A DNA stretch of 40,793 bases from an uncultured Clostridia bacterium (GCA_947627905.1 CANQXX010000018.1:1-40793); one strand, 5' to 3'. Shown: positions 27,479 to 36,038, counted from the first letter of the stretch. Numbers and translations: made by a program. Notes: generated by a model from the letters alone, not told the origin.

Positions 27479-27507
27479 AGTATAACACATATGATAAAAA
27501 ATTTCAA
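27479..27507 (-). promoter_or_regulatory. Promoter of the PfkB kinase gene
   Basis: On the minus strand TTGAAA (27502-27507), 17 bases, TATACT (27479-27484), about 90 bases upstream of the ATG. Confidence 0.75.
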
Positions 27508-27560
27508 CAATAATTTTTGTTTTTGTGCGTTTTTTTAATAAATATGTTGGAATTTGAGGA

Positions 27561-27608
27561 AAAAATAAGGCGGGAACAAGAGCAATTGCTGAATGTTCCC
27601 GCCTTTTA
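27561..27608 (-). terminator. Terminator of the SurA/PrsA-like lipoprotein gene
   Basis: AAGGCGGGAACA (27567-27578) pairs with TGTTCCCGCCTT (27594-27605), followed on the minus strand by TATTTTT. It ends about 20 bases beyond the stop codon. Confidence 0.9.
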
Positions 27609-27623
27609 AAATACAAAGATCAA

Positions 27624-28724
27624 TTACATGGTCAGTTTATCAAGCTTATATCTGTCAAGAGAAGCCTGATTAACAGTGACGTTCTGCTCTGAAAGCCAAC
27701 CCTGTACCATTTCGTTAAATTCGTCGTCCTTGAGTGCGTGGATCGCTGTTTCTGAACTGTTTTCCAGATAATCCGGATCGGCAAAAAGATCCATTTTAGT
27801 TACGATGTAATATGTTTCGTAATCTTCAACAAGAACATAGTCTCCCTCGGCAAGATCGCCGCTGAATACCTTTTCGATCACAGACGCGGCAGGGATCGCG
27901 GAATCCTTGCTGACAACGGTGCCGTAATCTGCGGCATCGTCTTCTGATATTCCGTCATCTGCGGAGATAACGATATCTTCCGAAGCCTCGGTGCTGTCCG
28001 TTTCATCGCCGGAAGATGAAAGAGAGGATATGAAGCTGTCATATTCCGCAGATATCGTGCTGAATGTTTCGCCGTTTTTAAGACGTTCGATGTATTCTTC
28101 AGCCATTTTCTTCCTGTCCTCTTTATCTTCGGATTTAAGGACGTTGCCCTCGGCGTCTTTCAGATCCATTGCCATATATTTTATACGCGCGTTATTATCA
28201 GTGAGATAAGTCTTTATCTCGTCCTCGGAAACGGCTTTTTCGCCGCCCTCGCCGTAATAATAGTCAAATATGGCGGCTTCTTTCTGGCTGTTTATGCCGA
28301 TGTCGATATAAGTCTGCTTGCTTACGCCTATACTTTCATAGGAGTCGCTGAGATATTCCCACCATTGTTCGGCAGTAGCGGTAACTATCTGATCCTCGTT
28401 GTTTTCAAAGGACAGCCCCAGCTCGTCGAATTTGTGCTCAAAGGCTGCATATTCCTGCATATGCTCTACAGCCTTGTCGTTTATCCATTCTTTGGCAGGC
28501 TTTTCTTCTATCGTTTCATTCAGGATATCGGTTTCTTCGCCGGTGCTGCCGACAAGAGAATACGCTTCGGACATGGCGGAGGACTGATAATATATCAGTA
28601 TGCCGGCGCGGAGCTGTGTGCCGTCTATTTCGGCGCCCCAAGAGGTATCCTTTCCGCAGGAAGCCAGTGAGAAAGTCATCAGTAAAGCGGCTGCGGCAGC
28701 CGCAGATCTTTTCAGTAAAGACAT
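27624..28724 (-). CDS. Lipoprotein with SurA/PrsA-like N-terminal domain
   Basis: The 366-residue protein has a signal peptide with lipobox LASC (acylated C23). A helical region with NDKAVEHMQEYAAFEHKFDELGLSF and GVSKQTYIDIGINSQKEAAIFDYYYG follows, the layout of SurA/PrsA chaperone N-domains. After SEDEIKTYLTDNNARIKYMAMDL comes a region where a parvulin isomerase would lie, but an acidic, low-complexity insertion (SSSGDETDSTEASEDIVISADDGISEDD) interrupts it and I cannot see clear catalytic residues. It likely helps fold exported proteins at the outer face of the membrane, perhaps without isomerase activity. It is monocistronic, with promoter and terminator. Confidence 0.72.
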   Translation of the reverse strand: MSLLKRSAAAAAALLMTFSLASCGKDTSWGAEIDGTQLRAGILIYYQSSAMSEAYSLVGSTGEETDILNETIEEKPAKEWINDKAVEHMQEYAAFEHKFDELGLSFENNEDQIVTATAEQWWEYLSDSYESIGVSKQTYIDIGINSQKEAAIFDYYYGEGGEKAVSEDEIKTYLTDNNARIKYMAMDLKDAEGNVLKSEDKEDRKKMAEEYIERLKNGETFSTISAEYDSFISSLSSSGDETDSTEASEDIVISADDGISEDDAADYGTVVSKDSAIPAASVIEKVFSGDLAEGDYVLVEDYETYYIVTKMDLFADPDYLENSSETAIHALKDDEFNEMVQGWLSEQNVTVNQASLDRYKLDKLTM

Positions 28725-28759
28725 TGTCTTTTAACCTCCGTAAAAATCAAATACAATAT

Positions 28760-28788
28760 ATTATATCATATTATTTTAAACTTGTCCA
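28760..28788 (-). promoter_or_regulatory. Promoter of the SurA/PrsA-like lipoprotein gene
   Basis: On the minus strand TGGACA (28783-28788), 17 bases, TATAAT (28760-28765), 35 bases upstream of the ATG, which has GGAGG. Confidence 0.8.
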
Positions 28789-28845
28789 GTGTTTTTAAAA
28801 AAATTTTACGGTATCATATCAATTAAAAAAATTTCAATAATTTAC

Positions 28846-28874
28846 TTGAAATGTGATGAAATTTATGTTATAAT
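28846..28874 (+). promoter_or_regulatory. Promoter of the Big2-domain protein gene
   Basis: TTGAAA (28846-28851), 17 bases, TATAAT (28869-28874). It is divergent from the lipoprotein promoter 58 bases away. Confidence 0.85.
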
Positions 28875-28891
28875 TCTGATATAAGATTAAT

Positions 28892-28916
28892 TCCGATCTT
28901 ATAGTTTATGATCGGA
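28892..28916 (+). other. Hairpin in the 5' leader of the Big2-domain gene
   Basis: TCCGATC (28892-28898) pairs with GATCGGA (28910-28916) about 15 bases after the expected transcript start and 36 bases before the ATG. It may stabilise the message or be an operator; nothing more can be said. Confidence 0.4.
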
Positions 28917-28952
28917 TATGGTATTCTTAAATTTTTGGGAGGAGTTTTTATT

Positions 28953-29930
28953 ATGAAACTTAAAAAATTGGCGGCTGTTCTGATAACAGTGCTTATGTGC
29001 ACCGTTATGCTTCCGGTAACCGCTTTCGCAGCACAGAGCAAGGGGATAACTCTTGACAAAACGAGCATTTCACTTTCCGTAGGAAAATCCTATACCCTCA
29101 AAAGGACGGTAACAGGATTTAAAAGCGCTACTATCACATGGAAAAGTTCCGACAGTTCGGTAGCTTCCGTTTCAAAAGGAAAGGTAACCGCTAAAAAAGC
29201 AGGCTCGGCAGTCATTACTGCAACGATCAAGGGCACAAGTTACAAAGCTACCTGCAAGGTAACGGTTAAAAAAGCCTCGTCCGGCAAAAACACTTCGTTT
29301 TCTTCGCTGAATAAATTTGCAGCGTCCGATCTCGACGAACTGCCTTATAAAAAGGTTTCCGCTAAGAATAGCAATCTTTTTGAATATGTTACAGCTCTTT
29401 CCGGCGCCGATTCGATCTATCTTGACGCCGAAACGACCGACGGTTCTGAAGCAATGACAATGGCTTGCGATGATAAGGGCAACATTGCTCTGAGCTATGA
29501 TATGGACGGCGTAAAATTCAAGGTAATTATAAAGAACCAGAAGCTGTATATACTTGATCCGGCTACTAAAACCGGTCTTTACACAAAACTGGATAAGAGC
29601 GGTATGGAAGAGTACGTCGAATCAATAAAAGATTCATTTGAAGAATTGTCATCATTTGATACGTCCGATCTTTCTTCAAACGACAAAATAATGACCTGTA
29701 CGGTATCTATTGCCGGTAAGGATTACACCGTTGAAAAGGCAGATGACGGCTGTATTCTGTTTAAAGACGATGGTTCCATGTATGCGATAGTAAGCAGCGA
29801 TCCGTCGGCAGATGTAAATGTTCTTATAATAAACGAATATTCAAAGGACGTTCCTTCCGGTTCTTTCAATATCCCCAAGGGATATGAGCTGACCGATCTG
29901 GACGAGGCGCTGAGTTCTTACGCAAAGTAA
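28953..29930 (+). CDS. Secreted Ig-like (Big2) domain protein
   Basis: The 325-residue protein has a signal peptide (MKLKKLAAVLITVLMCTVMLPVTAFA, cleavage after AFA near residue 26). A Big2 domain follows at about 30-108 (GITLDKTSISLSVGKSYTLK, ITWKSSDSSVASVSKGKVTAKKAGSAVITATIKGTSYKATCKVTV). The remaining ~200 residues, acidic and beta-rich, match no family I recognise and resemble the outer-layer lipoprotein-like fold (LFEYVTALSGADSIYLDAETTDGSEAMTMACDDKGNIALSYDMDGVKFKVIIKNQKLYIL). No sortase or lipobox anchor is visible. The ATG at 28953 has GGGAGGAG; the open frame upstream covers the leader hairpin. It is monocistronic and ends at tandem hairpins. Confidence 0.82.
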   Translation: MKLKKLAAVLITVLMCTVMLPVTAFAAQSKGITLDKTSISLSVGKSYTLKRTVTGFKSATITWKSSDSSVASVSKGKVTAKKAGSAVITATIKGTSYKATCKVTVKKASSGKNTSFSSLNKFAASDLDELPYKKVSAKNSNLFEYVTALSGADSIYLDAETTDGSEAMTMACDDKGNIALSYDMDGVKFKVIIKNQKLYILDPATKTGLYTKLDKSGMEEYVESIKDSFEELSSFDTSDLSSNDKIMTCTVSIAGKDYTVEKADDGCILFKDDGSMYAIVSSDPSADVNVLIINEYSKDVPSGSFNIPKGYELTDLDEALSSYAK

Positions 29931-29943
29931 AGTATGAGATCAA

Positions 29944-29981
29944 TTTCCGCACATCAGATAAATGTGCGGAAATGTTTTTTT
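29944..29981 (+). terminator. Terminator of the Big2-domain gene
   Basis: TTTCCGCACAT (29944-29954) pairs with ATGTGCGGAAA (29962-29972), followed by a T-tract (29975-29981). Confidence 0.92.
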
Positions 29982-29983
29982 AT

Positions 29984-30011
29984 GGCGGCGGAATATAATA
30001 CGCCGCCTTTT
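29984..30011 (+). terminator. Second, GC-rich hairpin between converging genes
   Basis: GGCGGCG (29984-29990) pairs with CGCCGCC (30001-30007), followed by TTTT on the plus strand. It overlaps the stop codon of the minus-strand spoIID. The minus strand lacks a T-tract after it, so it mainly backs up the plus-strand terminator. Confidence 0.6.
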
Positions 30012-31066
30012 CAATATTTTTCAAGAACTGCTCCGGGGTAATAATGTTCAAGGATATCTTCAAAGCTGCTGCCGGCTTCCGCCATGGCATTTGCGCCGTA
30101 CTGGCTCATTCCTACGCCATGACCGTAACCCTTGGTGGTAATGCAGAATGTTGACTTGTCGGCGTCGTATGAAAGCGTGAAATTTGCGGAACGGAGCGAA
30201 AGCATATTCCTGAACTCCATGCCGGTCATTTCTTTGCCGCCGGCGGTCATTTTCGTTACCGTTCCGGAAAAGCTCGTTTCGTCTATGGAAAACCAGTTTT
30301 CGGCATCACCGGAAAAGTCCGCTCCGGGAATTTTGCTTTCTGTCAGCTTGCGCAGCTCATCGGCGGAAAATATCCTTTCTTCAAGATAGGACGGCGAATC
30401 CTTATCGCTTTTGCTTTCCACCGGTATAAGATAATCAACATATTCTCCCCAGACGGTCTCGGCGCTTTCGGTGCGCCCTCCTGACATGGAGTGAAAGGCT
30501 GCTACTATTGGCTCGCCGTTATAAACAAGTATCATTCTGTCTGTAAGATCGGCGGCTTCCTCCGCTTTGGCAAGATATGTTTCATATCCGCTGCCGTAAA
30601 AGTCCTTTGCCTGTGCAGGCGTGAAATATGCCTGATATTTTGTGCTGTCGTTGGAGATATCTGCTCCCATAAGCTCCGGCGCAGGCGAAAGACTTTGCTT
30701 TTCCCGCTGACGGAAAGCGTATGTTCTTGCCGCAACGGCTTGTGCTTTAAGCGCTTCTGTGTTGTATGTGGGCGGCATTTCGGCAAGAATCGCTCCTATG
30801 ACATATTCGCGCATGGGTATTTCAAGTATCTGTCCGCTGGTGAAATCAAGAACTTTTATCGTTTCGTCCGCAGGATCGGGAGCCGTTCCGTTATTTTCCG
30901 GCTTGACCGTGTCCGACGCCGGAAGATATGTGTATGACTTGTCCGGCTCGGTGAAGCTTTCCGATCCTGCCGGAAGCTCGTCTGCTTCCGGCGAAAAAAG
31001 TGCCAGCGCCGGTATTGCCGCAAGCAAAAATGCGAATATCCCTGCGATCTTAAGTATTTCTTTCAT
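30011..31066 (-). CDS. spoIID: Stage II sporulation protein D (SpoIID/LytB domain)
   Basis: The 351-residue protein has an N-terminal membrane anchor (about residues 5-23) and a linker. The SpoIID domain includes VLDFTSGQILEIPMREYVIGAILAEMPPTYNTEALKAQAVAARTYAF, AFHSMSGGRTESAETVWG and the C-terminal GYGHGVGMSQYGANAMA. SpoIID is a lytic transglycosylase that cuts denuded glycan during engulfment of the forespore; the E in AEMPP is the likely catalytic glutamate. I choose ATG at 31066, since the MYRKDG extension carries the ribosome binding site AAAGGA. The presence of spoIID suggests a spore former. Upstream GCATATT resembles a sigma-E -35 box, but the -10 is poor. Confidence 0.9.
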   Translation of the reverse strand: MKEILKIAGIFAFLLAAIPALALFSPEADELPAGSESFTEPDKSYTYLPASDTVKPENNGTAPDPADETIKVLDFTSGQILEIPMREYVIGAILAEMPPTYNTEALKAQAVAARTYAFRQREKQSLSPAPELMGADISNDSTKYQAYFTPAQAKDFYGSGYETYLAKAEEAADLTDRMILVYNGEPIVAAFHSMSGGRTESAETVWGEYVDYLIPVESKSDKDSPSYLEERIFSADELRKLTESKIPGADFSGDAENWFSIDETSFSGTVTKMTAGGKEMTGMEFRNMLSLRSANFTLSYDADKSTFCITTKGYGHGVGMSQYGANAMAEAGSSFEDILEHYYPGAVLEKY

Positions 31067-31166
31067 AAAATTACCGTCCTTTCTGTACATATTTTCCGCT
31101 TTAAAAGCTAAAATATGCCTTTTGATCTTTATTTTTTCCGATTTGGATATTTATTTTTAAAAATTC

Positions 31167-31195
31167 TTGACAATAGCGGCTGATTGATGTAAAAT
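31167..31195 (+). promoter_or_regulatory. Promoter of the citrate synthase gene
   Basis: TTGACA (31167-31172), 17 bases, TAAAAT (31190-31195). It leaves a leader of about 180 bases before the TTG start. Confidence 0.8.
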
Positions 31196-31201
31196 AAATA
31201 T

Positions 31202-31383
31202 ATATGTGTTTTTTTATTGATGATCACGTCAGCCCGAAAACACCTCCGGCTCGAAAAGAGCGTATATTTCAATTCTGAACCAATGGTACAGCGCCGTGCC
31301 GCGTTCCCGACATATAAGATCATGTCCGGAATAGGTGCAGTACGGGCGCGGATCATGGTCAAACAGTCAAGGAGGTCTTTATA
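31202..31383 (+). promoter_or_regulatory. Long leader of citrate synthase with repeated GATCAyGTC motifs
   Basis: This ~180-base gap has no gene. It contains GATCACGTC (31222-31230), GATCATGTC (31318-31326) and GATCATGGTC (31351-31360), plus GC-rich segments (about 31290-31350) that could fold. A strong AAGGAGG precedes the TTG. It matches no riboswitch I know. The repeats may be protein sites or parts of RNA structure; both are inference. Confidence 0.35.
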
Positions 31384-32742
31384 TTGAATACCGTTAACTA
31401 CAATAAGGCTGCTTTTCAAAGTTTATGCGATGAATTTGTAAAAAATAACAGGATCGCTCCCGAACTTTATGAAAAATATCAGGTAAAAAGAGGTCTGAGG
31501 AACAGCGACGGAAGCGGCGTCGTTGCCGGAATAACAAATATATGCAACGTTCACGGATACATAGTCAATGAGGGTGAGCGCGAACCTGTAAAAGGCGAGC
31601 TTATCTACAGGGGATATAATATCAACGATATCATTGCCAATACTACCGGGAAAGACCGCTTCGGCTTTGAGGAAACCGTTTATCTTCTGCTTTTCGGAGA
31701 TCTTCCCACTGCGGAGCAGCTTAAAAATTTCAACGAGATGCTTTCAGAGTTCAGGGAGCTTCCTGCGGGATTTTCCGAAGATATGATATTTAAAGCGCCG
31801 TCAAGGAATATAATGAATAAAATGGCTCGTTCGGTGCTTGCCCTTTATTCCTATGAGGAGGATCCGGAGGATCAGAGCCTTGAAAAGGAGCTTCTGAGAG
31901 CTGTAGCTATCATTGCAAGGCTTCCGTCGGCAATGGTGGATTCCTACCAGATAAAGCGCAGGGTGTTCGATCATGAGAGCTTGTATATGCACCCTCTCAA
32001 TCCTGACGAATGTACCGCAGAAAGCATACTTTCCACTTTAAGGGACGACAGGGTGTACACAAGGGAGGAAGCCAAGCTCCTTGACCTTATGCTCATAATC
32101 CATGCGGAGCACGGCGGCGGAAACAACTCCACATTTACCTGCCGCACGCTGACTTCTTCCGGAACGGACGCTTATTCCGCATATTCCGGAGCAATAGGCT
32201 CGCTTAAAGGACACCGTCACGGCGGTGCAAATTTCAAGGTGATAAATCAGCTTGAAGAATTTAAGCGTAATATCGCCCACTGGGATAATGACGGCGAAGT
32301 CGCCGATTACATTGCAAAGGTCATAAAAGGCGAAGCGGGAGACGGCACGGGTCTTGTTTACGGAATGGGACACGCGATATATACGCTTTCCGACCCGAGA
32401 GCCGTTATACTGAAAGAAAATGCCATAAAGCTGGCAAAAGGTACGGATTTTGAAAAGGAGTTCATGCTTCTTGACGCCGTTGAAAGACTTACTCCGGAGG
32501 TATTTGCAGAAGTCAAGGGAAGCTCAAAGGCGATGTGCGCCAATGTTGACCTTTATTCCGGTCTGGTATACAGGATGCTGAAAATACCTGCCGAACTGAA
32601 CACGCCTATGTTTGCGGTGTCCCGCATAGCCGGCTGGTCAGCTCACAGGATAGAGGAGCTTATTACGGGCAAAAGGATCATTCGTCCCGCATATAAGGCT
32701 GTCGCTAAAAGACGTAAATATATCCCTCTTGATGAGAGATGA
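31384..32742 (+). CDS. gltA: Citrate synthase
   Basis: The 452-residue protein has the catalytic set H279 in SLKGHRHGGAN, H330 in YGMGHAIYTLSDPR and D389 in NVDLYSG, as H264, H305 and D362 in E. coli. It condenses acetyl-CoA and oxaloacetate to citrate, here probably feeding glutamate synthesis. The N-terminal ~45 residues are longer than in the minimal form, with NKAAFQSLCDEFVKNNRIAPELYEKYQVKRGLRNSDGSGVVAGITNI, a feature of Firmicutes homologues. The TTG start at 31384 is fixed by AAGGAGG 7 bases before. A 2-methylcitrate activity cannot be excluded. It is a single-gene unit with its own promoter. Confidence 0.92.
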   Translation: MNTVNYNKAAFQSLCDEFVKNNRIAPELYEKYQVKRGLRNSDGSGVVAGITNICNVHGYIVNEGEREPVKGELIYRGYNINDIIANTTGKDRFGFEETVYLLLFGDLPTAEQLKNFNEMLSEFRELPAGFSEDMIFKAPSRNIMNKMARSVLALYSYEEDPEDQSLEKELLRAVAIIARLPSAMVDSYQIKRRVFDHESLYMHPLNPDECTAESILSTLRDDRVYTREEAKLLDLMLIIHAEHGGGNNSTFTCRTLTSSGTDAYSAYSGAIGSLKGHRHGGANFKVINQLEEFKRNIAHWDNDGEVADYIAKVIKGEAGDGTGLVYGMGHAIYTLSDPRAVILKENAIKLAKGTDFEKEFMLLDAVERLTPEVFAEVKGSSKAMCANVDLYSGLVYRMLKIPAELNTPMFAVSRIAGWSAHRIEELITGKRIIRPAYKAVAKRRKYIPLDER

Positions 32743-32826
32743 TGTATTTATATATTTCCTGCCGGAAGTTTCCGGTATTGTTCCAAATAATTTATTAAAC
32801 CAATTTATTAATAAGGGGATATGGAA

Positions 32827-33849
32827 ATGAGTAAAACAAATAAGCCTTACAAGCAGTCAAAGGTATTGTTTGACAAAAAGCTGTCGCTGCCGCTGTATCT
32901 GCTGACGCTGATATGCGCAGTTGCGGCGAGAACGGCTCAGCTTCAGAGCAACATGGATTTTTCGACAGGGAAATACATTGATCCGTCTATCGGAAAGAAT
33001 TATGCTTTATGGATCCTTATAATAGGATTTATCCTTATTGCTGCAACACTGATCTTCGGTATTTCAAGGGATAAGGTAATAGATTCCTGCATACTTATCA
33101 ATCCTATGAGACTTCCGTGCGAAAAGCTCAATAAGAAGATATCTCCGAAGTCCGGAGCGGTAATGCTTATAATGGCATTCCTCATAGTTTTTGATATGTT
33201 CCTTGAACTTTCAAAGATCGCAAGTCAGAATATGGAAATGTCCACCGAGGACGATCCGGTATTCATTTTTGCCGGCATACCTACGCTGAAATGGTTCGTG
33301 TATGTATGCGCCATTGTTTCTGTGATAACATTTATAACAATGGGAATAAATATTATCAGAGGCAACGGCATAACAAGCGGAAACAGCGTGTTCCTTTCTG
33401 CATTTGCAATATGGAAGCTGCTCCAGATATTTGATATGATAGGACAAAATCAGATAATCGGCGTTTATTCCGAAAAGGTATATATCATGCTTACGGCTAT
33501 GTCGTCTGCGGCGTTCTTCATCTGCGCGGCAAAATTCTTCGGCGGATATGAAAGAAAGCATACACGGTTCTGGGTATGTATGTTCGGATATATGTCTTCG
33601 ATATATGCTGCGGTGTCAGTTATCCCAAGATATATAATTTTCTTTACAAAGAAATTTGAAGAAAGATATGGCATGGAAACTCCCGATACGGCAGATGTCG
33701 GACTGATATTTGCGGCTATTTCGATAGTAATTGTTTTCTGGAGTGCATATGAATATAAAGATATGCCTAAGCTCGATCTCAAGGGCAAGAGCCGTTGGAA
33801 GGGCATTACAAATACTGTCGAGGATATGGAATCCATAGACGAGGAATAA
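32827..33849 (+). CDS. Uncharacterised polytopic membrane protein
   Basis: The 340-residue protein has about seven membrane helices (near residues 20-35, 60-80, 110-128, 153-175, 190-210, 220-240 and 285-305). Loops between them are short and the C-terminus is acidic (EDMESIDEE). I recognise no family and see no catalytic motif. I place the start at ATG 32827, since AAGGGG lies 8 bases upstream; ATG 32821 is only 2 bases from it. The gene follows citrate synthase by 84 bases and precedes a hairpin and then a lipoprotein gene. It has no obvious partner elsewhere in the window. Confidence 0.7.
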   Translation: MSKTNKPYKQSKVLFDKKLSLPLYLLTLICAVAARTAQLQSNMDFSTGKYIDPSIGKNYALWILIIGFILIAATLIFGISRDKVIDSCILINPMRLPCEKLNKKISPKSGAVMLIMAFLIVFDMFLELSKIASQNMEMSTEDDPVFIFAGIPTLKWFVYVCAIVSVITFITMGINIIRGNGITSGNSVFLSAFAIWKLLQIFDMIGQNQIIGVYSEKVYIMLTAMSSAAFFICAAKFFGGYERKHTRFWVCMFGYMSSIYAAVSVIPRYIIFFTKKFEERYGMETPDTADVGLIFAAISIVIVFWSAYEYKDMPKLDLKGKSRWKGITNTVEDMESIDEE

Positions 33850-33856
33850 AAGGAAC

Positions 33857-33941
33857 GGCGCACTTTAAAGACGTGTATTTCCGGCTGCACAACGGCTACG
33901 GCTTTCGGGACGGGGAAATGCGTCCTGCTGTGCGCCTTTTT
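33857..33941 (+). terminator. Long hairpin with T-tract between membrane protein and lipoprotein genes
   Basis: GGCGCAC (33857-33863) pairs with GTGCGCC (33930-33936), followed by TTTTT. The enclosed segment also pairs in part (GACG and ATTT with AAAT and CGTC). The large loop makes it an unusual terminator. It may only attenuate transcription into the lipoprotein and two-component genes, for which I saw no separate promoter. Confidence 0.55.
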
Positions 33942-33959
33942 GCGAAAGGAGCGGAGGAA

Positions 33960-35276
33960 ATGTATCGTGTGATAAAGAAAATATTTCCTGCCGCTTTATC
34001 GCTCATGCTCGCTGCGTGTTCTTTCGGAAGCTCTGTGGATTCGCTGCTTGCTCCGCCAAAGCTGTCCGAGGAACAGAGAGACGTTTATACGGCTCTTATC
34101 AATGCAGTGGGAAACGATATAAGATTGCAGTATCCCAGAGCAGGCGACAACCGTTCGGCTTTCGTATTTGCAAATATTGATGATGAACCGGAAGAAGAAG
34201 CGATAGTTTTCTATGAAAAATCAGGCGAGACTTCCGGTACCGGCAACGTAAGGGTAAATATCATAGACCGTATGAGCAGCGGCGAATGGCACAGCGTCTA
34301 TGACCATGCCGGAATGGGTACGAGCATAGAAAGGGTAGTGTTTTCCGATATTGGCAATTCCGGAACGATAAGCATGATGATAGGGTATAATCTTCTTTCC
34401 GGTGAAAAAAGCGTTACGGTATACAGCTACAGGGACAAGGTGCTGTATGCGGATTATTCCGACAGCTATAACACCATGTTTGTTACGGATCTTAACCGCG
34501 ACAGCGCAGGAGAGCTTATACTTGTTAGGACGGAAACACCTCTGCGCAATGCATCGCTGAGCCTTATCACAAGAAGCGGAGAGGACGGCACGGTAAGCGA
34601 GACCGGAAACATTGCTCTTGATAAGAATGCTTCGGATTTTGTCAATATCGCGTCAGGGTATATAGGCACTAATACGCCGGCTATCTTTATCGACGGTCTG
34701 TCGGACAGGCAGCTTACCACGGAGATAATCTATTCGGTAAACGATACGCTCAGAAATCCCCTTTATCTGGGCGAATCCTCAATAATAGAAAATACAAGGA
34801 GACCGGCAGGATATCTTTGCACAGATATAGACCTTGACGGCGTTATAGAAATACCTACAAGATCGCTTTTCCCCGGATATTCGGAAGAATCGAGCGATAA
34901 GGTATACAGCACTGACTGGAACATACTTGATAACTATAACATTGTCAAAAAATATACGAGCTATTATAACAGGGCTGACGGTTACTGTTTCATCTTCCCG
35001 AGCAGGTGGTCTGGTGTAGTCACGGCAAAGACAGACAGCTCCAACGGGGATATAGTTTTTTATAAATACAGCATAGACCTTACAAACAGCACGGCGGAGC
35101 TTATGAGGATAGCGGCGGCAGGAAATTCCGAAACGCAGGTGCTTCTTGAAGAAGGATACATGATTATAAAAAGTGCCAATAATGTGAATTATCTTGTTAA
35201 ATGCCCCGATATGGGCGATGAACCGCTCATACTGACGGGAACGGAAATAAGCAATAACTTCTATGTAATGATATGA
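33960..35276 (+). CDS. Large lipoprotein of unknown function
   Basis: The 438-residue protein has a signal peptide with lipobox LAAC (C20 acylated). The mature part has short repeated features: NIDDEPEEEAIVFYEKSG, TDLNRDSAGELILVRTE and TDIDLDGVIEIPTRS each resemble D-x-[DN]-x-[DE/AGD] calcium-like loops of FG-GAP/integrin repeats (about residues 70, 175 and 288). I infer a beta-propeller-like extracellular domain. The start at 33960 has AAAGGAGCGGAGG; the open frame upstream covers the hairpin. It lies 36 bases before the response regulator, so it could be a surface sensor or accessory of that pair. Confidence 0.75.
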   Translation: MYRVIKKIFPAALSLMLAACSFGSSVDSLLAPPKLSEEQRDVYTALINAVGNDIRLQYPRAGDNRSAFVFANIDDEPEEEAIVFYEKSGETSGTGNVRVNIIDRMSSGEWHSVYDHAGMGTSIERVVFSDIGNSGTISMMIGYNLLSGEKSVTVYSYRDKVLYADYSDSYNTMFVTDLNRDSAGELILVRTETPLRNASLSLITRSGEDGTVSETGNIALDKNASDFVNIASGYIGTNTPAIFIDGLSDRQLTTEIIYSVNDTLRNPLYLGESSIIENTRRPAGYLCTDIDLDGVIEIPTRSLFPGYSEESSDKVYSTDWNILDNYNIVKKYTSYYNRADGYCFIFPSRWSGVVTAKTDSSNGDIVFYKYSIDLTNSTAELMRIAAAGNSETQVLLEEGYMIIKSANNVNYLVKCPDMGDEPLILTGTEISNNFYVMI

Positions 35277-35312
35277 TCCGGAAGATTCCGGTATATGAAA
35301 GGCGTGATAAAT

Positions 35313-36038
35313 ATGAAACGTATTCTTGTATGTGAGGACGAGGACGTTATCCGGGATTTTGTGGTAATAAATCTTAAAAGAGCAGGTTATGACGTGGTCG
35401 ATGTCAACTGCGGAGAGGAAGCCCTTAAAGTGTTCGACAGCGAATGCGGCGAATTTGACGTTGCGCTGCTGGATATAATGATGCCGGGAATAGACGGATT
35501 TCAGGTGTGCAAGGCTCTCAGGAAAAGAAGCAGCAAGCTCGGCATAATAATGCTTTCCGCAAAAACGCAGGAAATGGACAAGATAAGCGGTCTTATGATA
35601 GGCGCAGATGATTACATAACCAAACCTTTTTCACCGTCTGAGCTGACCGCAAGGATAGACGCGGTATGCCGCAGGGTCAGCATGAGCGTTGTAAAGGACG
35701 ATGAGATCATTCCGACGCTGGAGTCAGGTCCGTTTGTTCTTAACCTGAAAAGCCGCACAGTTGCAAAATACGGCGTTCCCATTGAACTGACAGGCGTGGA
35801 GTATCAGATACTTGAATACTTTATGAATAACGCCGAGATAGCGCTTGACAGAGGCTCTATACTTGCCCATATATGGGGAGATAACTATTACGGCGACGAC
35901 AAGATCGTCGATGTCAACATAAGACGTATCAGAATGAAAATAGAGGACGAGCCCTCACATCCGAGATATATTTCCACCATATGGGGCTTCGGCTATAAAT
36001 GGTCGGTAAAGCAGGATACTGACGATGAGGAGGAATAA
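35313..36038 (+). CDS. OmpR/PhoB-family response regulator
   Basis: The 241-residue protein has a receiver domain with acidic pocket E8-D9, phosphorylation site D54 (LLDIMMPG) and K104 (ITKPFSP). A winged-helix output domain follows (about residues 140-230, VNIRRIRMKIEDEPSHPRYISTIWGFGYKW). It would bind DNA when phosphorylated by the kinase encoded 84 bases downstream. I use ATG at 35313 (MKRILVCEDE), with AAAGGCG before it; ATG 35295 adds six residues. The gene sits between a lipoprotein and the sensor kinase. Target genes are unknown. Confidence 0.93.
   Translation: MKRILVCEDEDVIRDFVVINLKRAGYDVVDVNCGEEALKVFDSECGEFDVALLDIMMPGIDGFQVCKALRKRSSKLGIIMLSAKTQEMDKISGLMIGADDYITKPFSPSELTARIDAVCRRVSMSVVKDDEIIPTLESGPFVLNLKSRTVAKYGVPIELTGVEYQILEYFMNNAEIALDRGSILAHIWGDNYYGDDKIVDVNIRRIRMKIEDEPSHPRYISTIWGFGYKWSVKQDTDDEEE

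Noticed and set aside
31089-31118. Sigma-E promoter for spoIID
   Set aside because: GCATATT fits the -35 box on the minus strand, but no acceptable CATACAnT-like -10 lies at the right distance.
31202-31383. Known riboswitch ahead of citrate synthase
   Set aside because: No conserved core of a riboswitch class I know could be found, so it is reported only as a leader.
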